Source of the DNA: Croceicoccus mobilis
GTDB taxonomy: Bacteria; Pseudomonadota; Alphaproteobacteria; Sphingomonadales; Sphingomonadaceae
DNA: 64,000 nucleotides
Assembly (NCBI RefSeq): GCF_001661965.1
Contig: NZ_LYWZ01000025.1
Span: forward strand, 186,001 to 250,000
Direction of reading: 5' to 3'
Shown here: positions 1-7,184 of the stretch, in pieces
Layout of the letters: every line of letters begins with the position of its first letter
How positions within the stretch are numbered: the stretch's first letter is position 1
Made by a program: the position numbers and the translations under genes
The notes under the pieces: model-generated
What the model saw: only the letters and a program-made list of their open reading frames with translations
Databases searched by the model: none
What the model was told of the DNA's origin: nothing

Positions 1-856
1 TGCCGCGCAGCGCCGCCTCGGTCATGTCGGCGATGAAAGGCTGGTTGCCGAACAAGATGCTCTCCGAGATCGGCAGAAGGCGGGTGCAGAATTCGGTCGG
101 CCCAACGGCCCAGCCGCTGCGGAACCCGGTCGCGGCAAAGGTTTTCGAGATGGAGGAGACCACGATGGTGCGGTCGCGCAGATCGGCAATTTCCAGCGGC
201 GAGGCAAATTCGTCGTCGGTGAAGATCAGGTCCTCGTAAACCTCGTCCGAAACGATCCACAAATCATGCGCGCGCGCGATCGCGCCAAGCCGGGCAATGC
301 TTTCGCGGTCCAGCAGCGCACCGGTCGGATTATGCGGGCTGTTGAGCAGAAGCACGCGGCTGTCTGGCGTGATCGCAGCCTCAAGATCGGCTGGCTGCAT
401 GATGAAATCATGCTCGATTTTAAGCGGGATGGGCTGCACGATTCCGCCCGGCGCGCGGATCACCCCGGCGTAGGTCGCGTAATAGGGATCGCCCACCAGA
501 ACGCCGTCGCCATCATCGACCAGTGCGGCAATGACTGCGTAAAGTGCGGTCTGCGTTCCGGGAAAGGCGAGGATATTATCGGTGGTGACATCGGGCCAGC
601 GCGGCCGGTATTTCTCGACCAGCGCATCCAGCAGGCCAGCCTCTCCGCGGCCGTTCGAATAATGCGTGCGGCCATCCAGCATGGATTGGTGGCACACCTC
701 GATCAGGGCGGGATCCACGGGGATGTCCGGCTCACCGATGGTCAGCTCGATGATCTCTTCGCCGGCCGCAGCCTTGGCGCGGGCCGCGTTGTGGATGGCC
801 CATTTCTCTCCGCCAAGATCAGCGAGGCGTTCGGTTATGCCGGCATAGCGTGGGAT
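1..856 (-). CDS. Class I/II PLP aminotransferase, 3' end beyond window; apparent AUC start
   Basis: About 285 residues are visible and the gene continues past base 1. It transfers an amino group between an amino acid and a 2-oxo acid in the cytoplasm; the substrate cannot be read from sequence. Seen: TIGEPD near residue 50, the N-P-H-N-P-T-G substrate-loop motif, SDEVYED, and SISKTFAATGFRSGW with the PLP lysine (codon at 143-145). The frame is intact from a TAA at 869-871, but no ATG, GTG or TTG lies ahead of the conserved TIGEPD motif. An AAGGAG (865-870) sits 8 nt before an ATC codon at 854-856 that opens IPRYAGITERL, the usual N-terminus of this group, so AUC is the best start. It overlaps the end of the TetR gene by 22 bp, suggesting coupled translation. 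Identity as an aminotransferase is secure; substrate unknown. Confidence 0.88.
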   Translation of the reverse strand, partial: MPRYAGITERLADLGGEKWAIHNAARAKAAAGEEIIELTIGEPDIPVDPALIEVCHQSMLDGRTHYSNGRGEAGLLDALVEKYRPRWPDVTTDNILAFPGTQTALYAVIAALVDDGDGVLVGDPYYATYAGVIRAPGGIVQPIPLKIEHDFIMQPADLEAAITPDSRVLLLNSPHNPTGALLDRESIARLGAIARAHDLWIVSDEVYEDLIFTDDEFASPLEIADLRDRTIVVSSISKTFAATGFRSGWAVGPTEFCTRLLPISESILFGNQPFIADMTEAALRG

Positions 857-1518
857 TGGTCTTGCTCCTTATCGGTGGTGTCTGCGCCTGCCAGAGTGCC
901 GCCGGGCAATGCCAGCAGGCGCTCCGCGGCCTCGATGATGAGGGATGGCAGGATGTCCTGACCGTAAAGGCCCGAATTCAGCGATCCTTCCAGCCACAAC
1001 CCGTCAAGCAGGGCGTTGAGCGCGATCGCGTGGCGCCTGCACAGGGATGCGCCGTGCGGCATACCCAGATCGGCAAGCACCCCTTCGATCATTGCTTCGA
1101 GCAGGGCGAGAAACTCGCGATAGCCTTCGCGGTGGGTATCGGCGAAATAGCGGTCCTGCCGCACCCGCCCGATGAACGTCGCCCACAGCGATACCTTATC
1201 TTCGGACAGGTTGGGCCGCGTCATGTTGGCGACGAGGAAATGGCGCAGCTGCCGGGCAGGGGAGCCGCCCGATCGTGCCGCGCTTTCGCTGGCGCGCATG
1301 GTCAGCTGGCCGATCAGATAGGCATAGGCATTGCGGATCAGCTCGTCCTTGCTGCCGAAATAATGGCGGACAAGCCCCGCGGTGACGCCCGCTTCATCGG
1401 TGATGCGGCGTACTGTCGCGCCTTCCAGCCCATGTCGTGCCACGCACGAAAGCGTCGCCTCCATCAGGCTCTCGCGCCGCTCGTCGAGCGTCAGCCTCTG
1501 ATATGCCTTCCGGCTCAT
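835..1518 (-). CDS. TetR family transcriptional regulator, BetI-like
   Basis: 227 residues. The N-terminal helix-turn-helix spans about residues 12-60 (MEATLSCVARHGLEG, then ITDEAGVTAGLVRHYFGSK), which closely follows the BetI pattern, and the rest is a helical ligand domain. Such proteins repress neighbouring genes until a small ligand binds. It lies between a 2-hydroxyacid dehydrogenase gene (65 bp upstream, same strand) and the aminotransferase it overlaps. A 15-bp motif at 1561-1575, 43 bp before the start, recurs at 2664-2678 between the dehydrogenase and the divergent aldolase, so autoregulation and control of both flanking genes is likely. Ligand unknown; the BetI resemblance does not prove choline. 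Confidence 0.88.
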   Translation of the reverse strand: MSRKAYQRLTLDERRESLMEATLSCVARHGLEGATVRRITDEAGVTAGLVRHYFGSKDELIRNAYAYLIGQLTMRASESAARSGGSPARQLRHFLVANMTRPNLSEDKVSLWATFIGRVRQDRYFADTHREGYREFLALLEAMIEGVLADLGMPHGASLCRRHAIALNALLDGLWLEGSLNSGLYGQDILPSLIIEAAERLLALPGGTLAGADTTDKEQDQSHAMPA

Positions 1519-1560
1519 GACCTTACCGTTCCATCATGCGGGGTGGCTGTGGTCCATTTG

Positions 1561-1575
1561 TTATACGAGTGAATA
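1561..1575. promoter_or_regulatory. Candidate operator of the TetR regulator (copy 1)
   Basis: The 15-mer TTATACGAGTGAATA matches the element at 2664-2678 at 11 of 15 positions and lies 43 bp before the TetR start. The two copies bracket the dehydrogenase gene. Binding is inferred, not shown. Confidence 0.4.
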
Positions 1576-1583
1576 ATTGCGGA

Positions 1584-2540
1584 TCAATACCCCTGCTCGC
1601 GATCAATCGCCAGGCTGAGATCCTTGCCTGCCAAAAGCTCGCGCGCGGATTGCACGACCTGTTCGGATACGATGTGCGGCGTGGTGTCACTGGCAATGTG
1701 CGGCGTGATGTGGATGCGATTGTCGCTCCAGAACGGGTGATCTTCGGGAAGCGGCTCTGTCGCAAAGACATCAAGGCTCGCACCGGACAATTGCTGCTTG
1801 TCGAGCGCCTCCACGAGGTCTTCTTCGTTCAGATGCTCGCCCCTGCCGATCTGGATCAGCGTCGCGCCAGCAGACAGCTTCGCGAAAAGTTCGGCGTTCA
1901 ATACGCCGCGTGTCTGATCGGTCAACGGCAGCGCATTGACAAGGAATGCGGCATCGGACGCGGCATTCAGCATGGCATCCTCACCCCAGCAATAGCCGGC
2001 GCCATCGATCTGCTTGTCGGGTTCGCTGCGACAGGCAAGCGTGACCGAAAAGCCGAGCACGATCATGGCCCGCGCGATGGCGCGGCCCATGAAGCCATTG
2101 CCGAGTATGGCGATTTTTACCTGCTCAGGCGGACGCATGGGCAGCGGATTCCACTGCGCCCTGACCTGTGCTTGCGCGTATTCTTCGAAGTCCCGTTCGA
2201 TGCGCAGCACCTCATGCGCGACGAAACCGGCCATCAGTTCGGCCTGATAGGGGTCGCGGACGCGGCATATCTCGACAGCGGGCGGCAAGCCGTCATGGGT
2301 GACGAGGTCGTCGACGCCGGCGCCGATCGACATTGCCATTTCAAGTTCGGGATAAGGGGCGAAAGCCTGCTCCCCCGGCTGCCAGCAGACCGCAAAGCGA
2401 ATGGCGGCCGGATCGCTGACCTCATCGGGATTGAGCAATCGTACATCGTCGCATCGCCCAGAAAGGTCGAGCTGGTAGAAAGTCTTGAGGTCGAAAGTCT
2501 CGCTCAAGAGAACACCGTGAATGGTGTCGGGATTTGTCAT
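1584..2540 (-). CDS. D-2-hydroxyacid dehydrogenase, GhrA-like (glyoxylate/hydroxypyruvate reductase family)
   Basis: 318 residues, the usual length of the family. It reduces short 2-oxo acids (glyoxylate, hydroxypyruvate or related) with NAD(P)H in the cytosol. Seen: a Rossmann NAD(P) site ILGNGFMGRAIARAM near residue 145, the INALPLT region with an arginine after it, SLDVFATEPLPEDHPFW, and the catalytic-histidine block ITPHIAS near residue 280. The order of motifs and the short catalytic domain fit GhrA rather than SerA or D-lactate dehydrogenase. It is divergent from the class II aldolase (197 bp between starts) and is followed on its own strand by the TetR gene, suggesting one regulated catabolic unit for a hydroxy or oxo acid. 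Exact substrate unknown. Confidence 0.85.
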   Translation of the reverse strand: MTNPDTIHGVLLSETFDLKTFYQLDLSGRCDDVRLLNPDEVSDPAAIRFAVCWQPGEQAFAPYPELEMAMSIGAGVDDLVTHDGLPPAVEICRVRDPYQAELMAGFVAHEVLRIERDFEEYAQAQVRAQWNPLPMRPPEQVKIAILGNGFMGRAIARAMIVLGFSVTLACRSEPDKQIDGAGYCWGEDAMLNAASDAAFLVNALPLTDQTRGVLNAELFAKLSAGATLIQIGRGEHLNEEDLVEALDKQQLSGASLDVFATEPLPEDHPFWSDNRIHITPHIASDTTPHIVSEQVVQSARELLAGKDLSLAIDREQGY

Positions 2541-2663
2541 CGTCGATACATCTCCGGGGAAGATCGTGTTCCGGGGCTGGGCCGGCCATCGGCTGAATGC
2601 AGCAGTGACGGCTTATGCCCGCGAAGGTTCGGTTCGGGGGTTGTGCTGGCTTCGATGAAGAAC

Positions 2664-2678
2664 TTATACAAACGTATA
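2664..2678. promoter_or_regulatory. Candidate operator of the TetR regulator (copy 2), dyad TATAC-N4-GTATA
   Basis: TTATACAAACGTATA contains the dyad TATAC/GTATA and matches the copy before the TetR gene. It lies in the divergent promoter region, 60 bp before the aldolase start and 124 bp before the dehydrogenase start, so one bound dimer pair could control both. Confidence 0.45.
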
Positions 2679-2737
2679 TCATCGAGTAAAGCCGGGCAGG
2701 CACCGGCTATTGCTGCGGCGAAGGAGATCGGGTCGAC

Positions 2738-3520
2738 ATGACGGATGGCACCATCTTGCAGGAAGATCGGCTTGCGGCGGTAAGCGAGGGTGAGCGGCAG
2801 GCCCGGATCGAGCTGGCCGCCTGCTACAGGCTGGCGGCGCATTACCGGATGACCGACATCATCTACACCCACATAACCGCGCGCGTGCCGGGAGAGCCGG
2901 GCCATTTCCTGATCAACCCCTATGGCCTGATGTGGGAGGAGATCACCGCATCGTCGCTGGTGAAGATCGACGTCGAGGGAAACAAGGTCGACGACAGCAG
3001 CCATCGCGTTAATCCGGCCGGCTTCATGATCCACAGCGCGGTGCACATGGGTCGCCATGACGCGGCTTGGGTGATGCATACGCACACCCGCTCGGGCGTG
3101 GCGGTGTCCTGCCTTTCGGATGGTTTGCTGCCACTCAATCAGATCGCGATGCAGTTTTACGGCCGGATTGGCTATCACGATTTCGAAGGCATCGCCCTTG
3201 ATACGGGGGAGCGGGAAAGGATCATCGCGAACCTTGGCCGCAATACGGCGCTGATCCTTCGCAACCATGGCCTCGTGACCGTTGGTGAAAGCGCGGCGCA
3301 GATGTTTTCAAAAATGTTCTATTTGAACAGGGCATGCGAAATCCAGGAGTCCGTTCTGGCCATGGGCCGACGGATCGAGCCTGTTTCCGAAGAGATCGCG
3401 CAGCGCGTCGTCGAGCAATATGACGAGCTGGAGAGCGAGGACAGCGATCAGGAATTGAAGCTGGAATGGGATGCGCAGATGCGCATGCTCGACCGTATTG
3501 ATCCACTTTACGTGCAATGA
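2738..3520 (+). CDS. Class II aldolase/adducin family protein
   Basis: 260 residues, a full-length single class II aldolase/adducin domain. Members are zinc enzymes that cleave or epimerise sugar phosphates or hydroxy-oxo acids; several are uncharacterised. Seen: RIELAACYRLAAHYRMTD at the N-terminus, the ITARVP and FLINPYGL segments, the zinc-ligand motif VMHTHTRSG near residues 111-119, a second histidine block LILRNHGLVTVG near residue 175, and a helical tail ending in LDRIDPLYVQ. The ATG follows GAAGGAGATCGGGTCGAC, with a GAAGGAG Shine-Dalgarno. It is divergent from the 2-hydroxyacid dehydrogenase and shares a candidate TetR operator with it, so an aldol product reduced by the dehydrogenase is an attractive but unproven link. 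Confidence 0.87.
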   Translation: MTDGTILQEDRLAAVSEGERQARIELAACYRLAAHYRMTDIIYTHITARVPGEPGHFLINPYGLMWEEITASSLVKIDVEGNKVDDSSHRVNPAGFMIHSAVHMGRHDAAWVMHTHTRSGVAVSCLSDGLLPLNQIAMQFYGRIGYHDFEGIALDTGERERIIANLGRNTALILRNHGLVTVGESAAQMFSKMFYLNRACEIQESVLAMGRRIEPVSEEIAQRVVEQYDELESEDSDQELKLEWDAQMRMLDRIDPLYVQ

Positions 3521-3943
3521 CCGGATTGGCCCGATCACATTCTGTCAAAACCATAGGCTTTACGTGCTTGACATGACTGAGGGGGGTACATAGCCTCCTG
3601 TCAATAACGAGGAAGAGAATATCTTTCTTGTCGTTCGGTCTAGTCCGTTATGCGTGTGGTCCGGGCGGGAGAGGGCGGTCCCGATTTCGCGTTTCGCGAT
3701 CTAATCCTGTATTTTTCAGGAAATATTATCGGTTCCGCGCAATAAAAATTGCAAGAACGCATTGGCTTGACGATTTATTCGTCATGCGGTGGCGTCATTA
3801 CTTTGCCGGTTGTCATTTCCGGCAATGGAATTTTGCGCAGTTTTGTCGGTTTCGAAAGATTGCGGTCCACGCCCCTCCCATGGCTTTGGCACTGTTCCGC
3901 ACGGTTTCGATAACTTCTCCGGCCCCCCACAAGGAGTAAGCGA
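3521..3943. other. 423-nt non-coding stretch with four short hairpins before the miniprotein-methyltransferase pair
   Basis: No convincing reading frame. Four inverted repeats follow one another: TCGCG/CGCGA with loop TTT (3687-3699), TCCTG/CAGGA with a T-rich 7-nt loop (3705-3721), TGACGA/TCGTCA with a 5-nt loop (3768-3784) and TTGCCGG/CCGGCAA with a 9-nt loop (3803-3825). Later there is a direct repeat CGGTTTCGA at 3847 and 3902. The stretch ends in a strong AAGGAG before the ATG at 3944. It could be a structured leader, a small RNA, or plain intergenic DNA; I could not match it to a known SAM or SAH riboswitch. Confidence 0.4.
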
Positions 3944-4135
3944 ATGCAAACACTCGATTGCAACGGCCTTTCGGAAATTCCCACGGTCCTCCGCATCAAG
4001 CAGGCGCTGGTCGGATGGACGGAAGCGGGGGGTGAAATCGGTGTGCTGGTCGGGTCGCATTGCGATCATGATCGTATTACCGGCTCGCTCGGGGCGATGG
4101 CCGATCGCGTCAGGCTGGTTTCGGCACCCAACTAG
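3944..4135 (+). CDS. 63-residue miniprotein, weakly TusA/SirA-like, lacking the usual cysteine
   Basis: Supported as a gene by a near-perfect Shine-Dalgarno (CAAGGAG, 6-7 nt before the ATG) and by its place 53 bp before the methyltransferase gene on the same strand. The protein opens TLDCNGLSEIPTVLRIKQAL and continues with a short strand (EIGVLV) and a helix (DRITGSLGAM). This layout recalls the small TusA/SirA fold (LDxxGLxCPxPxLxxxKAL), but the catalytic Cys of the CPxP motif is replaced (EIP), so sulfur-carrier activity is not expected; a cysteine three residues earlier remains. Its function is unknown. Pairing with a sulfur-related methyltransferase makes a regulatory or partner role worth testing. 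The fold match is by eye and weak. Confidence 0.5.
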   Translation: MQTLDCNGLSEIPTVLRIKQALVGWTEAGGEIGVLVGSHCDHDRITGSLGAMADRVRLVSAPN

Positions 4136-4188
4136 CACGCCCGGCGCGGATACCGCCACTGCCGCAAGCATGACCAGAAGAGGGTAGA

Positions 4189-5112
4189 ATGGCTGACGCC
4201 AGCATTTCGGATATGACCAATCATTCCGGGCACGAGCCTGTATCTCTCGAAAGACCGGATTACGCATTTGATCCCACCGATCCATGGACGCGAACCTTTC
4301 AGGAAGGGCTGAAGCGCGCGGAACTTTCAGGCAAGTCAGTCTATGAGGTGGGTGTCGGAACGGGCACCAATGCCGCCTTCGTGCTGCGCGATTGCGGCGC
4401 GTCGGTCTTTTACGGCAGCGATCTCGATCCGCGCCTTGTCGAACTGGCGCAGCGCAACGTCCGCAGCCTTGCCCCCCATCAGGCATCACGGTTTCAGCCC
4501 GTGATGGGGGCCGTCAGCCTGGTCGACAATGATGAGGCGCGGGCAAAGCTGGCGAAGACCGATGTGATCATCGCCTGCCTGCCGCAGGTCGGTGACCCCA
4601 ATGACGAACATTTCACCTCTTTCCGCAATGAGCATTCGAGTGCGGCACCCATGGAGGCCGAGGATCCATCAGAGGATCACATCGCGCATTATTATCCGTG
4701 GAAGAGCTTTGACGAATATCCCTACAACTCGGTCGGGCTGGGCCTGAACGAGGCTTTGCTACGCCGCATCCGGGAGTTTGGCGCAGCTGAGGCGCAGGTC
4801 GTGATGAACTTCGGTTGCCGCATCGGCACCGAGCTCATTTTCGAGATGTTCAGGGCAAACGGGTTCGAACCGGAAAAGCTGGCGTCGCGCCTCGTGCTGC
4901 AGCACGCGGGCACGGATATATCCTTTTTCGTCGCGCTGGAAAGCGCGCTCAAGGGTACGGGGCTGGAGAAGGACTTCACGTGCAAATTCTTCGCCGACCC
5001 CGAAGGCGAGGAGAAATTGTCGGCATCGCAGGCGCAAGCATTGCTGGATGAAGATCCGCAGGTGCCGCTTTATCACGAAGTATGCGTTATCCGCGGAGTG
5101 CAGCCCGCCTGA
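4189..5112 (+). CDS. mmtN: Methionine S-methyltransferase MmtN-like (S-methylmethionine / DMSP biosynthesis)
   Basis: 307 residues, class I SAM methyltransferase. Seen: motif I VYEVGVGTGT (51-60), acidic ribose-binding region SDLDP (77-81), the ACLPQVGDPN block (129-138), YNSVGLGLNEALL (179-191), VVMNFGCRIGTEL (204-216) and AGTDISFFVALE (240-251). From memory, plant methionine S-methyltransferase has the same blocks in the same order (CIPQ..NPN, FGLGL, IFNMGGRPG, AADTDISALVEIE). Bacterial MmtN is the stand-alone version of that domain at about this length. The family makes S-methylmethionine from methionine and SAM, the first step of one DMSP pathway, as known in Novosphingobium and some Rhodobacterales. 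No decarboxylase or DMSP-aldehyde dehydrogenase lies in the window. It is preceded by the miniprotein and converges on a GST gene. An orphan N/S-methyltransferase is the main alternative. Confidence 0.75.
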   Translation: MADASISDMTNHSGHEPVSLERPDYAFDPTDPWTRTFQEGLKRAELSGKSVYEVGVGTGTNAAFVLRDCGASVFYGSDLDPRLVELAQRNVRSLAPHQASRFQPVMGAVSLVDNDEARAKLAKTDVIIACLPQVGDPNDEHFTSFRNEHSSAAPMEAEDPSEDHIAHYYPWKSFDEYPYNSVGLGLNEALLRRIREFGAAEAQVVMNFGCRIGTELIFEMFRANGFEPEKLASRLVLQHAGTDISFFVALESALKGTGLEKDFTCKFFADPEGEEKLSASQAQALLDEDPQVPLYHEVCVIRGVQPA

Positions 5113-5157
5113 ACGAGGCCGTGAGGGGATCGGGCGGCAAACTCGCTGGCGCGCGGA

Positions 5158-5811
5158 TCAGAATTCGACGTCCAGCTCTTCCAGCTCTTCGGGTTCCGCC
5201 TTCGCCGCTGCGATCCATTCCTTCATCGGTGCCCAGTCGGCGATCGTCCGGCAATAGGCCGCGCTTTCGGGCGAAACCCCGACGGCATAGGTGATGAAGC
5301 GCGTCGCGACCGGCGCATACATGGCGTCGGCCACGGTCGGCTTTTTGCCAAAGAGAAACGGGCCGCCATATTTCGAGAGGCATTCGTGCCAGATCGTCTC
5401 GATCCTCTCGATATCGGGGCGTGCGCCGCTGAACACGGGGAAGCTTTCATGCACGATCTTCAGGTTCATCGGCAAAGCGGATCGCAGATTGGTAAAGCCT
5501 GAATGGATCTCCCCCGAAACCGACCGGCAATGCGCGCGCGCGATCCGGTTTTCGGGCATCATGCCGGCTTCGGGAAAACACTCGTTGAGATATTCCGCGA
5601 TCGCCAGCGTATCCCAGACGCTGGCCTCTTCATGGGTCAGGCGCGGGACGAGGACGGAGGGCGATAGCAGCAGCAGCTCGGCACGGTTGCTGGCATCGTT
5701 TTCGACCGGCACCTCCACGAAATCGAGGCCCGCCAGCTTGCACAGGAGCCAGCCCCTGAGCGACCAGGCCGAATAGGTTTTGCTCGAAATCGTCAGCTGC
5801 GCTTTTTGCAT
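5158..5811 (-). CDS. Glutathione S-transferase family protein
   Basis: 217 residues from the ATG at 5811, chosen because GGAAGAA directly precedes it and the thioredoxin fold starts at once (AQLTISSKTYSAWSLRGWLLC). Glutathione transferases conjugate or exchange glutathione on electrophiles in the cytosol. Seen: N-terminal domain with SLRGW in the active-site loop, LSPSVLVPRL (the cis-Pro strand) and DTLAIAEYLNECFP near residue 65, then an all-helical C-terminal domain with GKKPTVADAMYAPVATRF. This resembles the YfcF/maleylacetoacetate-isomerase-like group seen in proteobacteria. It converges on the methyltransferase gene with 45 bp between stops, and the PHA depolymerase gene diverges from it. 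Substrate unknown. Confidence 0.87.
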   Translation of the reverse strand: MQKAQLTISSKTYSAWSLRGWLLCKLAGLDFVEVPVENDASNRAELLLLSPSVLVPRLTHEEASVWDTLAIAEYLNECFPEAGMMPENRIARAHCRSVSGEIHSGFTNLRSALPMNLKIVHESFPVFSGARPDIERIETIWHECLSKYGGPFLFGKKPTVADAMYAPVATRFITYAVGVSPESAAYCRTIADWAPMKEWIAAAKAEPEELEELDVEF

Positions 5812-5918
5812 TTCTTCCCCGCCAGATCGTTCAAAAGCTTGCTTTGCTCGATGATGCGCTGCAGCATTGCGCAATCCGGTCGTTTTGAAAAGGTGAAACG
5901 CATGCGCTGTCTGGTGGT

Positions 5919-5928
5919 GGAGGTGATC
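5919..5928 (+). promoter_or_regulatory. Extended Shine-Dalgarno of the PHA depolymerase gene
   Basis: GGAGGTGATC is fully complementary to the 3' end of 16S rRNA and sits 4 nt before the ATG at 5933, predicting strong ribosome recruitment. Confidence 0.75.
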
Positions 5929-5932
5929 TGTA

Positions 5933-7156
5933 ATGCTCTATAAGAGCTATCAGGCATTCACCGACCTCATGCTGCCCTCGCGCATGCTGGCCTCTGCGAT
6001 GGTTGAGCTGGGCGAGCGACTGCCCGATGAGATTTCGGACAATGATCTGGTAAAGCGCTATTTCGCGCTGTGCGAGGTTTTCGCCGGCATAACCCTCACT
6101 CACAAGCGTCCCGATTACGGCATCGAGGAGGTGTTGTGCGGCAACGAGGTCCAGCCCGTGGTCGAGGAGGTCGCGCAGGACTGGCCGTTCGGCAATCTTT
6201 TGCATTTCGCGAAACCGGGCCTGCAGACGCCGCAGCCGCGCATGCTGGTGGTGGCGCCGCTATCGGGCCATTTCGCCACGCTGCTGCGCAATACGGTCGA
6301 AACGCTGCTGCGCGACCATGACGTCTATATCCTCGACTGGAAGAATGCGCGTGACATTCCGCAGAGCGAGGGGCGTTTCGGCTTTGACGATTACGTCGAC
6401 TACATCATCACCGGCATGCAGCATTTGGGGCCGGGATCGCATATGTTCGCGGTCTGCCAACCCTGCGTCCCGGCATTGGTCGCGACGGCGCTGATGGCAG
6501 AGGACCGCGACCCCAGCGAGCCGCGCACGCTGACATTGCTGGGCGGCCCGGTCGATACGCGTGAATCGCCAACGGTCGTGAACGAACTGGCCAATTCGAA
6601 ACCCTATTCCTGGTTCGAGGAAACGGTCATCGACAAGGTGCCGCTCCGCTATCGGGGAAGGGGGCGCAAGGTCTATCCCGGCTTTCTCCAGCTGACCGCC
6701 TTCATGTCGATGAACCCTGATCGCCACTGGGACCAGCAGCGCAAGCTTTATGATATGGTCGTCAATGGCGAGGACGAGGCCGCGCTCAAGATACAGGATT
6801 TCTACAAGGAATATTTCGCCGTTCTCGACCTGACGGCGGAATTCTACCTGGAGACGATCGACAAGGTGTTCCAGCGCGCCCTGCTGGCCAAGGGTGAACT
6901 GATGTATCGCGGTGAAAGGCTGGTCGATTGCAACGCCATCCAGCGCACCGCCATCCTTACCGTCGAAGGGGAGCGCGACGATATCTGTGCCGTGGGGCAG
7001 ACGGCCGCGACCCATCTGCTGTGCGGCCGGTTGCGGCCCCATCTCAAGCGCCATTACCTGCAGCCCGGCGTCGGTCATTACGGTATTTTCGCCGGATCGA
7101 AATGGGAACGGCAGGTCTATCCGCAGGTGCGCAATATCGTTCTGGCCATGAACTAG
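5933..7156 (+). CDS. phaZ: Intracellular polyhydroxyalkanoate depolymerase
   Basis: 407 residues, the normal length of intracellular short-chain PHA depolymerases of the Cupriavidus PhaZa1 type. It mobilises stored polyhydroxybutyrate granules to hydroxybutyrate or, with CoA, to hydroxybutyryl-CoA. Seen: an alpha/beta-hydrolase core with strand RMLVVAPLSGHF (103-114), the nucleophile elbow FAVCQPCVP with Cys175 in place of serine (characteristic of this family), the aspartate region VEGERDDI near residue 345 and the histidine in GVGHYGIF near 382. No signal peptide, as expected for a granule-bound cytosolic enzyme. No PHA synthase lies in the window. It diverges from the GST gene and converges on the amino-acid permease. 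Confidence 0.92.
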   Translation: MLYKSYQAFTDLMLPSRMLASAMVELGERLPDEISDNDLVKRYFALCEVFAGITLTHKRPDYGIEEVLCGNEVQPVVEEVAQDWPFGNLLHFAKPGLQTPQPRMLVVAPLSGHFATLLRNTVETLLRDHDVYILDWKNARDIPQSEGRFGFDDYVDYIITGMQHLGPGSHMFAVCQPCVPALVATALMAEDRDPSEPRTLTLLGGPVDTRESPTVVNELANSKPYSWFEETVIDKVPLRYRGRGRKVYPGFLQLTAFMSMNPDRHWDQQRKLYDMVVNGEDEAALKIQDFYKEYFAVLDLTAEFYLETIDKVFQRALLAKGELMYRGERLVDCNAIQRTAILTVEGERDDICAVGQTAATHLLCGRLRPHLKRHYLQPGVGHYGIFAGSKWERQVYPQVRNIVLAMN

Positions 7157-7157
7157 C

Positions 7158-7184
7158 GGCCCTGAATTAATGGCCCTGAATTAA
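7158..7184. repeat. 14-bp tandem duplication between convergent stops
   Basis: GGCCCTGAATTAA occurs at 7158-7170 and again at 7172-7184, one base apart. The second copy includes the permease stop codon (TAA, 7181-7183 on the minus strand). It looks like a replication-slippage duplication in the short convergent spacer. Confidence 0.8.

Noticed and set aside
1-856. The aminotransferase as the next DMSP-pathway enzyme (transamination of S-methylmethionine)
   Set aside because: It is over 3 kb away in a different, TetR-linked gene group, and nothing in its sequence points to S-methylmethionine.
1536-2741. Open frame of about 401 codons on the plus strand across the 2-hydroxyacid dehydrogenase
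   Set aside because: It is antisense to a gene with full NAD-binding and catalytic motifs and has no motif itself.
3628-3939. Possible 103-residue gene before the miniprotein
   Set aside because: No ribosome site, biased residue use (Phe, Arg), and it runs across the four stem-loops.
3521-3943. Known SAM or SAH riboswitch upstream of the mmtN-like gene
   Set aside because: I looked for the SAM-II, SAM/SAH and SAH cores by eye and could not place their conserved bases; a covariance-model search would decide.
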